A stretch of 29,609 bases of DNA from Jimgerdemannia flammicorona. Lineage: Eukaryota; Mucoromycota; Endogonomycetes; Endogonales; Endogonaceae. The notes below the pieces were generated by a model, which made no database searches, was not told the DNA's origin, and was given only the letters and a program-made list of their open reading frames with translations. Both the position numbers and the translations under genes were made by a program. Below are positions 20,745-29,432 of the stretch, one piece after another; the first letter of the stretch is position 1, and each line of letters opens with the position of its first letter. The stretch spans positions 1-29,609 of the forward strand of contig RBNI01000535.1 in assembly GCA_003990745.1 (NCBI GenBank), read 5' to 3'.

Positions 20745-20785
<41 letters not shown>
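20745..20785 (+). repeat. Uninterrupted 41-A homopolymer
   Basis: This is the longest homopolymer in the window. It could be a retroposon tail or a slippage product. Confidence 0.9.
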
Positions 20786-20787
<2 letters not shown>

Positions 20788-21287
20788 TGGCAGCAGGGTG
20801 GATTGGGAAATGCACACTTTACATACTCTGGCGTAGCGTCGAGTTGATTGTAAAGTCGTGTTCCCTGTTAATTTAGTAAAAATTTCTAGCAACCATCAAA
20901 AATTATGGTTAGCGATATAGTTATGTAAGTTTTGATAGTTTCAGTTCACTGCAGTGTATATCTGACATGGTGCTTGACGTATATGACCGATCGTATTGCT
21001 CACTGTTGTCGACTGTTGGAAGTTCGCTTGCCCAATATGACGTATTTTGTGTTTTCTCGATTTTACCTGCTCAAAGGACGGTTTCGGAAATGCCCGCAGC
21101 GACCAAACCCATTCGAGAAAAGATCCGCAACTAGCCTAAAACGACTGTGTACATTCATTTCTTATTTAGAACAGTGTACCAGGAACTCAAAAAGAATAAA
21201 GAACTTCCGGCGGCAATATTGTAATTGTGGGTAGAAATCGGTATATTTATAATAACATGAATTTGATATAAATAACAATACATTTGG
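20786..21287. other. Intergenic DNA downstream of the caspase-like gene
   Basis: A 100-codon plus-strand frame at 20932-21234 has no domain and no good start. Nothing else is seen. Confidence 0.45.
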
Positions 21288-21307
21288 AAAAAAAAAAAAA
21301 AAAAAAA
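21288..21307 (+). repeat. 20-A tract 14 bp beyond the protease stop codon
   Basis: On the gene's strand this is a T-tract directly downstream of the stop codon. Together with the A-tract before the ATG it brackets the gene with opposed homopolymers. Confidence 0.85.
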
Positions 21308-21321
21308 CACCAGCAGCATGC

Positions 21322-22452
21322 CTACCCCCATCTACTGTTATTTGTCCCACCGTTAATTGTCCCACCGGTAACTTTTCCATTGATAACTGTCCCACTGTTA
21401 ACTGTCCCATTGTTAACTGGCCCATTGTTAACGGCTCCAAAATGCAAATTTCCAGTAACGTGATTGTTCATGTCTCCAGTGTACGCATTACCACCGACAT
21501 TCATCTTTCCGATATAGTTTGTCGTTGTCATATTCGGCTGCTGCCTTACTCTCTTCGGCGTCGGCGGCTCCGCTTCGGCCTCAGCAGGTTCTGCCTCTGC
21601 AAAATCGTCTCCCACTCCCAGCACGGCTACGCCGGTGGAAAGGTCACCATGGTAATAGGCGATCGGAAAATCGTCACAGCAGAGCTTGAAGCAGGGGTGC
21701 TGCTTATTGTTTGTCTTCTCCTCCACAAATGCTCGGCATTTTGACGTCAGGTCGGTGACATATACCAAGCCATTCCCCTGCCGGCCGCGGCCAGACAGAG
21801 CATTCCCGATACCGATGGTGAAGGCGCTGTATCTGTTTTTGCTACCTTCGTTCTTCAGATATCCAGTATACGACACCTCATTGGCAAGCGACGACGACAT
21901 AATGACGAACCCGGCTCCGTTGCTGAGATATTTGATCTGAGACTCGTTCAAGACTAGGCTGTCACTCTCTTGTTCCTTTTGGGAAGAAAGTGTGGGAGTA
22001 AAGGTGGTTTCGGTGACGCCGGCGGCATGACAGCAGTTGATGAGGAGAACGAGTTGTTTGACCTCAAATTTGGCCAGGCAACCCTTGAGGCATTTCGCGT
22101 CGATGGCGAGTGTTGCCGGGTCTTGTCCGTCTTGATACCCATATGGAATGAGGAACGTTTTGTTATTCTTGTCACGCCCGCCGTGCCCAGAGAAGAAGAT
22201 GATGACGGTAGAGTCTTCGTTGGCTTCACTGGAGATTCTTTCCATTGCGCCGAGAATGCCTTCCCGAGTTGTTTCTGGTCCAAGCAGCTTGGTCACTTGT
22301 TCTGGCTTGTAGGCACACCGTTTACGGTCTGTCAGAATTTCGCTGAGCCAATTCGCATCGTTGATGGTGCTGTTGTAGACAGGATCAGGGCGTCCGGATG
22401 CGTTTACACCGGTGCCGATCAACAGAGCGTAAGCGTTCGCGAAGTCGCCCAT
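21322..22452 (-). CDS. Caspase-like (peptidase C14, metacaspase-type) protein with repeat tail
   Basis: An intact, intronless frame of 376 residues. The catalytic domain starts almost at the N-terminus (AYALLIG at 7-13), so there is no long prodomain. The catalytic His is in FFSGHGG (His90), and the catalytic Cys is in LINCCHAAG (Cys141). Metacaspases usually have an acidic residue where Asn139 stands (DCCHSG or DSCHSG), and the following Ser-Gly is Ala-Ala-Gly, so substrate preference may differ. GLVYVTDL and the Cys-rich KLCCDDFP segment complete the fold at about 229-263. An acidic Ala/Glu/Pro linker (283-299) leads to a Gly/Asn/Thr-rich tail (308-376) with seven pentapeptides from 339. 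Such proteases act in fungal stress responses and programmed death; the tail suggests assembly or signalling, but that is inference. A1-like TATA (ATAAATAC) lies about 50 bp before the ATG. Confidence 0.88.
   Translation of the reverse strand: MGDFANAYALLIGTGVNASGRPDPVYNSTINDANWLSEILTDRKRCAYKPEQVTKLLGPETTREGILGAMERISSEANEDSTVIIFFSGHGGRDKNNKTFLIPYGYQDGQDPATLAIDAKCLKGCLAKFEVKQLVLLINCCHAAGVTETTFTPTLSSQKEQESDSLVLNESQIKYLSNGAGFVIMSSSLANEVSYTGYLKNEGSKNRYSAFTIGIGNALSGRGRQGNGLVYVTDLTSKCRAFVEEKTNNKQHPCFKLCCDDFPIAYYHGDLSTGVAVLGVGDDFAEAEPAEAEAEPPTPKRVRQQPNMTTTNYIGKMNVGGNAYTGDMNNHVTGNLHFGAVNNGPVNNGTVNSGTVINGKVTGGTINGGTNNSRWG
21337..21438 (-). repeat. 15-bp tandem array encoding Gly-Thr-Val-Asn-Asn pentapeptides
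   Basis: Residues 339-373 of the protease are seven units: GAVNN, GPVNN, GTVNS, GTVIN, GKVTG, GTING, GTNNS. The DNA shows matching 15-bp units around GTTAAC/GTCCCA. The period is exact in protein and DNA with substitutions between units. Confidence 0.9.
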
Positions 22453-22468
22453 TTTTTTTTTTTTTTTT
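22452..22468 (-). promoter_or_regulatory. A-rich leader directly abutting the protease ATG
   Basis: On the coding strand, 16 A residues run straight into the ATG (the 17th A is the start codon). Poly(dA:dT) tracts exclude nucleosomes in fungal promoters, and A-rich leaders affect start efficiency. The tract is seen; its effect is inferred. Confidence 0.5.
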
Positions 22469-22636
22469 GTGAGAGAAGTACGATCCTTCGACGGAAGTAT
22501 TTATGTAGTTGTCAAACGTATCTACGCCACAGCAAACATGATTTCCGACGTGGCAACGGGTAAATAATGATGTAATATGTTTAGGTCATTTGAATGGCAT
22601 TTAACTGGGGCGCAGTTTCCGCAGTTAACAATGACA

Positions 22637-23970
22637 GTAAATCGAACAATCGAACATGTTCCGAAGTACACAATCTCCTTGAACCGGCTGTACTATAGGA
22701 CACAATGTAAACAAAAAATATTACAACATACAGTTGTACAATATTAACAATATTAAAAAAGAAGAAAAAAAAAAAAATAGTCACTAGATACTAAACATGC
22801 AACAAATGCACGCAATAAAGCATGCGACATGTACAATAAAGCAGGCAAAAAAAAGTACATAGCATAGTCAACTAAAACAAACACACTATGTCTATGCACA
22901 TATTCATTGTTGGCGACCATTCTCCAACAAATAGTATGCCACGCTGACTTCAAAGTTTAGTGGATGTAGGTGGTTACAGAACAAAATACGAATCTCAATA
23001 ATATGTATATAATTTATAATAACCTCATATTTAATTACAATAAAAACGTCACCACTCTAGAAATGTAACTTTTTAAAAGTGGCCGTCTCATATTTCAACC
23101 AAATAGTTATGGATAGCTCTTTGTTTATGTCTATTTGAATTGAGTCCCATAGTAGGTTTAGCTTCCTTGCTGTGTGGTAAACGTGACTTTATTACCTACC
23201 AGATATACTTATGTGATGTCCAAAAGAATAAAAAAGTCAAAACGGATTATAATGAGGTTAATAATATACATCGACTTTATATTTTCATGTTTGTATTCAA
23301 CGTGTTCCAAAAAGAAATCGCTATCTTTTTGGCAGTGCTAGTGGTCGTGATAACATGGCATCCACCACCAGTACAATCTCTCCATAGTTTGGGGTTTTGT
23401 TTGACACTTTTTATTCACGCATTATTTTCATGGGGTTAAACAATATGAGTGCGTTTAAATCAAAACGACCTTAGTTGACGAACATGTGACTGTTAATCAG
23501 ACCTAGTCATTATTGCCCGCGTCTAATTGTGGAATTGTGGACGATGACCCACGTCTATCAAGCCAATTTGACGACGAACCATGTAATTTGCGGAACTCTA
23601 TTTGGAACTCTACAGGTGACGACGGATCACAATTTTTTTTAGCACAAAGAAAATGAGATCGGGTTTGATTTGAACACACTCATATACATTGATAATAATG
23701 ATTTCAATTCTCTTAGCTGACATTCACTCGCACGCTTACGTCAGACTGGGTTATCGCACTAGATCGTAGAGCCATGTCGAGATCATCGCGAGGTTGGATT
23801 GTCGCGCACCGCGCCAGACCGGATCTTTGAATCTAGTGCTCCAAATCTCAGATCGAGTTTTGATTCTAATCGCTAGAGTGTGTGTTACAAAAGTCATTCC
23901 TTACGCTTCTGAATCGAGTAATGTTTACCATACCACCAACCTAAAATCCCACTAAATATTGAATGGCGTG
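22637..23970 (+). repeat. Tandem non-coding unit, copy 1
   Basis: Blocks at 22637-22692, 23160-23290, 23307-23480, 23640-23700 and 23880-23960 recur in the same order in the next copy. Shared landmarks include AACATGTTCCGAAG, ATAACATGGCATCCACCAC and GCGTTTAAATCAAAA. No intact ORF is shared between copies (indels break every frame), so the unit is probably non-coding. A stretch at about 22693-23100 has no clear partner. An A/G-rich tract sits at 22755-22777. Confidence 0.75.
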
Positions 23971-24304
23971 TAATGTCACACAATGTTGGGATGGTGAATC
24001 GAAAAAACAAACATGTTCCGAAGCACACATTCGTCTTGAACCGGTTGTACCAGCACCCTCGGCTATACCATCACCCTCGATCAAGGTCGAATTTGGGGGA
24101 ATGACAAATATTTTGGTATATCTGCATGGTTGGCGGAACCAATCATGTTATTTTTTCTTTGTTATGCCTCGGTACCATTAGCACTGCGCCAAGGTGGCAA
24201 AGTCACTCTGTGCTGCGGTAAAAGTGGCTTGATTACATACTAGCTAAGCTTATGTGATGCTGAAAGAATTAAAGTCGAAACGGATTATGATCACATCAAT
24301 AATA

Positions 24305-24692
24305 CTATGCCGGCACGAAATTCAGTTGCACCTGCCTACTTGAGGCAAAATTCATAAAAATAAACTGTTTAAAATCCACTTAAATAAATATTTGTACAAC
24401 ATTTCTGAGCATATATGCCACATAGTACTAAACAACCCTTGCAAAATTACATGTCCACACGTCTTCACGACTTCACGAAATTACCACGTCGCGAAATCGC
24501 CATGTCCTCACGAAATCACCACGTCCTATCTTAGTATGCTGTCGTGAAATCACCACGTCCTGTGTGAGAAGTATACATCCTTCTAAGTTCGGTTGGATAG
24601 TAACTGAATAAAAATGGGGTTGTACCTAGTAACATTAACTAAATTCAACGTACTCAAATTGGCAGGTGCAACTGAATTTCGCACCGGCATAG
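24305..24692. mobile_element. Non-autonomous TIR element with TA target duplication (Tc1/mariner-like MITE)
   Basis: The 388-bp element has 40-bp terminal inverted repeats (24305-24344 and 24653-24692, 36 of 40 matching) beginning CTATGCCGG. TA flanks both sides (24303-24304 and 24693-24694). Removing the element and one TA gives AATAATATACATCG, exactly the sequence at the corresponding place in copy 1 of the tandem unit, so the empty site is documented. TA duplication is characteristic of Tc1/mariner superfamily transposition. No transposase is encoded. Confidence 0.88.
24471..24560 (+). repeat. Short repeats inside the TA-flanked element
   Basis: About four copies of a 16-20 bp motif with core CACGAAATCACCACGTC, one interrupted from the others by 15 bp. 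Subterminal repeats can be transposase binding sites, but here they are internal. Confidence 0.75.
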
Positions 24693-26256
24693 TATACATC
24701 GACTTTTCCACTTCGATTTTTGAGTTCCAAAAAGAAATCACTGTCTTGTTTTCAGTTCTGTTGGTCGTAATAACATGGCATCCACCACAGCACAATCTCT
24801 CCACAGTTTAGTCTTTTTTGACGCTCTTTATTCGTACATTATTTTCACTGGGGTTAATGATATGGTTGCGTTTAAATCAAAAACGACCCCCATTTCTTGA
24901 TAAATGTGGATGTTAATCAGACTGTCTAAATCAGGCCAATTTGCGGAATGACTCGTATCTAGTGACGATGACCCCTGTCTAAACAAAGTTAGGCGAAGTC
25001 TATCTCGCGACTTAGCGACGTTTGTGTAACAACGGACAAAAATTTTCTTTATTACAAAGAAAACAAGGTCGGCTTTGACTTGAACACATACATAGACTAT
25101 CATAATTATTCCAATTTGAACTTGTACATATAATGACCACATAAAATCCCATCATTCCGTGCCTATGCTGGATCGTAAATATATTACAAAGTCATTTATT
25201 GTGTTCGTCTATTACGCTTCTGGATTGAGCAATGTTTGTAGCCACCAATCTAAACACCATACTAAGTGACATTAAAGAGCATTCACTTCATACTCTATAA
25301 ATTTTATAATAACCTGACCGACTGATATCATAATCTGACTTGACATAGTAAGTGCTCTTTTTTAAATCGGACTTAGTTCATTATTATTATTATTTTTCGG
25401 ATGATGTTCTATAACTTCAAAATTTACTGAGATTTAGAGACTGGTCAAACAATATCTCTCCTCAACTCACCTGTGTCCAAGAGCCTGATTTTCGCCTGAA
25501 TTGTTTGGCATATACCTACACTTGCACTAATGGTGGGGTTAAGGCCCTGAACTCCTGTCAATTTTTCATGCTCGGCTTTGTTTGATACAGTTCACGATAT
25601 TTATGTAATTCTACAAATAATGGCATATGTATCTAGATCCACCTTGAGTTATGTAAGAAATTCCAAGCTCGATTTATGAAGACCATAAATGTAAACTGTG
25701 TCTTTTCATCATTCAAAGGAACACACTTACCACACAACACAATTATATGAGGCAAAGTTTATTAAAAAGTATCTTGCGATCTATATGAATTGATACTACT
25801 TTAATCTAATTTTGTTGAACAGTATCTAATGTTTATATAATCTTGTCTCTTTTGCTCTTCAATCTTCCACTTCATACTACAAGACCCTATTCCTCTGTTT
25901 CCAACTCTGAAACTAGAATATATAACAATATTAACTTTATCAGAACCTTTCTTTAGTTAGAAAAGAAGATAGTAGCATAAAGATAGTATATATTAGTATT
26001 TAAGTTATATAATCTCTTAGATAATAATATAGTCAAATTTGATAGCAAAAATATTTAAACTATAGTAATTTCTATTTAATTAAATATTTTAGTAAAAAAA
26101 AATAATATAAATTATTATCAATATTTAAAAGATAATCTATATAATTTATCTCTTTATTTTATCTAAAATCAAATAGACTATAAGCTATAAATTCATCTAG
26201 CTAATCAGTTCAGATATTCTATAATATATAATTAGTAATTTGAAATTTAATATTTT

Positions 26257-26393
26257 CAGTTATATCTTAGTAAAATAGAATCAGATTTTAATATATTCAA
26301 GCTTATTAGAAAGGTCTAAATTGTAGCTTTTCAATAAGTCTAAGTATATTAAAATTAGATATCATTTTACTAAAATATAGATAAAAATGACTG
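26257..26393. repeat. Imperfect palindrome
   Basis: Arms of about 65 bp centred near 26320-26325 share TTAGTAAAAT and TTTTAATATA and outer CAGT/ACTG ends (26257-26260 and 26390-26393). It resembles the neighbouring foldback elements, but I see no matching 8-bp flanks, so mobility is unproven. Confidence 0.6.
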
Positions 26394-26454
26394 GAAACAA
26401 ATATTTACAAAAAGAGCTTAAAATATAGATTCAAAAAATAAACTTATTTAAATT

Positions 26455-26858
26455 CAGTACTCTCAAATATATCAAATCAATTTAAATTGAATTAATTCAA
26501 ATCAAATTGAAATGGGCTAATTAAAATTGAAGTGAATTAGAGATCTTTCAAATTTAAATTAGATTTAAATCAAATTAAGTTTGAATCAAATTGAGATCAG
26601 ATTTAATTTAAAATTTTATCCTAACTTCAAAATACAATAACTCAATAAAAATACATCCAAATTTAATATTATTTATTGTACTATATTTACTATAATAAAA
26701 TATATCTAACAAGTTAAAATTCATTAAATTTAAATATATTTTGATTAAGTTATTGAATTTTGAAAAATTAAATTCAAATTGAATTTCAAATTAAATTAGA
26801 CCTTAATTCAATTAAATTGGGGTAAAATTCAATTTGATTTAATTTATTCTGAGTACTA
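26455..26858. mobile_element. hAT-like MITE, family A copy 1
   Basis: Ends read CAGTACTC on the left and the complement of TAGTACTC on the right, with inverted similarity continuing over about 35 bp. Flanks TTTAAATT (26447-26454) and TTTAAATC (26859-26866) match at 7 of 8 positions, the single difference being C/T. Eight-base duplications and (C/T)AG-type ends are typical of hAT elements. No coding capacity. Confidence 0.65.
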
Positions 26859-26974
26859 TTTAAATCTTGAGCTCTTGTCTTTATTACTTAAGTTCTCTAG
26901 ATTATATATATTAATATTTAGAATATTATTTTATAATTAAATTTTACTATAAATAAATATATATTATTTAATAT

Positions 26975-27269
26975 TAGTACTTCTAAATAAATCAAATCAA
27001 TTCAAATCAAATTGAAAAAATTTCAATTAAGTTCAAATTGAATTAAGGTTTAATTTAATTTGAAATTTTTATCCTAAATTCAAAATATAATAACTCAATA
27101 AAAATACATTTAAATTTAATATTCTTTATTATACTATATTTACTATAATAAAATATATATAATAAGCTAAAATTTATTAAATTTAAGATATATTTTGATC
27201 AAATTATTAAATTTTGAAAAATTAGGTTCAAATTAAACTTTAATTTGATTTAATTTATTTTAAGTACTA
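26975..27269. mobile_element. hAT-like MITE, family A copy 2
   Basis: A 295-bp relative of copy 1 with the same internal landmarks (a run with ATAACTCAATAAAAATACAT at about 27089). Both ends begin TAGTACTT, inverted similarity runs about 24 bp with one indel. Flanks TTTAATAT (26967-26974) and CTTAATAT (27270-27277) match at 7 of 8 positions, again a C/T difference. It is shorter than copy 1 by about 110 bp of internal sequence. Confidence 0.65.
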
Positions 27270-27277
27270 CTTAATAT

Positions 27278-28635
27278 CAATAAACAAAATAATTAGAAAA
27301 ATAATAAAAATATTGTTAATAGTTTTAAAATATTAGATTTAATATTATAGTTTAGTAAAATTATATATATTAATAAAATAAAAAAATTATATCATATAGA
27401 ATAATAGACTATTTATTAGAATTTAAGTAATAATATTATAATAAGTAAATAATATAGTATAGCTAGATAACATGAATACTCAGTATAATATAGTTATCTA
27501 TATCTAGTTATCCATATATATTACTATTTATAATTAGCTAAAATACTAAATTACGATTATTAATTTATATCCCAAAGATATATTTATATTTATTAGATAT
27601 ATCTATATTTATGAGATATATCTATATTTAGTAGATACATCTGATTATCCTCTTCTCAAAATAATATTACTGTGTATTCTATTGTTAGCTAGATAGTAAT
27701 CAGAGAGCAACTACAACTATATAAAATACTTTAGAGTTAAGAGTGAATAAACCTTAATCTGAAAATCAAAAGAAAAAACCTATCAATGAGTTACTACTAA
27801 GAAGTTATAAGCTATTTTCCACTCTAGTCTACTTTCTGATATAAAGAAAAAGTCCACCTATACAAAGCTAGTCTAGTTAAGATATATCTTTATAGTGAAT
27901 TACTCAGTTTGTAGAAATAAAGTAGTCTTTAATATAACTTTGCTTATTCACTATAATTTTGATTTACTTATCAGATAAGTCTGAAGAATTTAAAAAATTT
28001 ATTATATTTTGATATACTTAACAGATAAAGCCAAAAGTCTACTAATTTAGAAAGAATCTATGTCAACTGAGTTATGTATCTATCAAATCTATTACTTATA
28101 GAAAAGCTACTATCTTCTAAAAATCCACCAAATAGAGAAGTCTGCCAAATTGTCTATATATTATCAGATTATTATATAAAGATTGCATTCTTTTAAAAAC
28201 AGATTATTATACAGAAATCATATATATAAGAAAACTACTCTTATTATACATACAACTAACTCAAAAAGAAAACTGCTAAAATGATCAAATTATAGTATTT
28301 TTTTTACTTAGAAAATTACTGAAATTAACTACATTATATAAAATAGAGAAATTTTACCTATTTCTCAGATAAATTATTGAACATTTTATTGCTTTTTGAT
28401 AAAGTAACTAGAGGGTCAAGCCAAACTATATAGTAGGTCCAATCTTGTAATTTGTCTTCATTAAGTTAGCATATTATATTTGTGGTCTTAACTGAGAAGA
28501 TTTTCTTTAAATCTATATAACTTTTTAACTTATAAGAACCCAATAGCCAAACTAGATACATTTGATATAATATTAATCTCTATTACTATAAGAGAAAGAG
28601 TCATTACTAGTATTTAGACAAAAAGAGAAGTAATC
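27278..28635. other. AT-rich DNA without recognisable content
   Basis: Contains a 19-bp tandem repeat at 27576-27642. I could not recognise coding relics in any frame; a heavily mutated transposon is likely but cannot be named. Confidence 0.45.
27576..27642 (+). repeat. 19-bp tandem repeat, 3.5 copies
   Basis: Units at 27576-27594, 27595-27613 and 27614-27632 share AGATATATYTATATTTA, with a partial fourth unit. Only one or two differences separate neighbours. Confidence 0.85.
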
Positions 28636-28643
28636 ATCTCAAG

Positions 28644-29268
28644 TAATACTCAGAATGAGTCAATCCAGATGGGATTTAGATGGGATTCGAATCCCATCTG
28701 GATCAACTCAGATGAGATTCAAATCTCATCTGGATGGATTTGAATCAACCATTGTTTTGATTTCCAAATTAGACAATTAAATATTTATATCAATAACTTA
28801 ATGAATAATCATCCAAATTTAATAATCTTAGTGTCATTTGAAAGCCCTTAATAAGGCCTTTCTAATGATACTAAGAATATTAAAATCTGATTATGCATTG
28901 CCAATATATTAAGGAAAATGTTCTATTTGAGGAAATTTCCAAAATTGGCATATTGAATAATTTCCAAAATTGGTGATTCAAACATTTTTCATCATAACTC
29001 AGAAATGCATGATCTGATATCAATATTCTTGATATTATTAGATAGGCCTTATTAAGGGCCTTTAAATGATACTAAGATCATCTAATTTGGATAATTATTT
29101 ATCAAGTTATTGATGTAAACATTTAATTGTCTAATTTGGAAATCAAAACAATAGTTGATTCAAATTTATCTAGATGGGGTTCAAATCCCATCTGAGTTGA
29201 TCTGGATAGAATTCAATCCAAATCAATCCAAATCCAATCTAGATTAAATTGACTCATTAGGAGCACTA
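28644..29268. mobile_element. Foldback hAT-like MITE with perfect 8-bp target duplication
   Basis: ATCTCAAG occurs exactly at 28636-28643 and 29269-29276. Between them lies a 625-bp near-complete palindrome centred at about 28951; arms stay in register (GATCAACTCAGATG at 28701 pairs with 29189-29202, and ATGCAT at 28893 with 29005-29010). Ends read TAATACTC and, inverted, TAGTGCTC, followed by a shared AATGAGTCAAT. Differences between arms are mostly transitions. An 8-bp duplication with TAGTG-type ends indicates the hAT superfamily. No ORF. Confidence 0.85.
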
Positions 29269-29432
29269 ATCTCAAGATTTACAAATTACTCAAAATTAGG
29301 AGGATCTCAACTAGTATTAACAGATCTATCACTAGGAGATCTGATCTAATCAGATCAATTAGACAATAAAGATAACTCTATCTGAAACTTCAATGAGCTT
29401 ATATAAGAATTAGAAACTCTCATTTTACAATC

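Larger units (their letters stand above)
23998..25275 (+). repeat. Tandem non-coding unit, copy 2
   Basis: Matches copy 1 in the blocks 23998-24052, 24209-24304 continuing at 24693, 24720-24900, 25040-25095 and 25178-25262, interrupted by the inverted-repeat element at 24305-24692. Divergence is considerable (roughly a quarter of positions in the better blocks), so the duplication is old. Confidence 0.75.

Noticed and set aside
22637..25275. The two units as a pair of LTRs
   Set aside because: They are adjacent with no internal coding region, and no clear TG...CA ends or primer-binding site were seen.
28675..28700. GGATTCGAATCC resembling a tRNA B box
   Set aside because: It is part of an arm of the foldback element and is itself palindromic; no tRNA fold.
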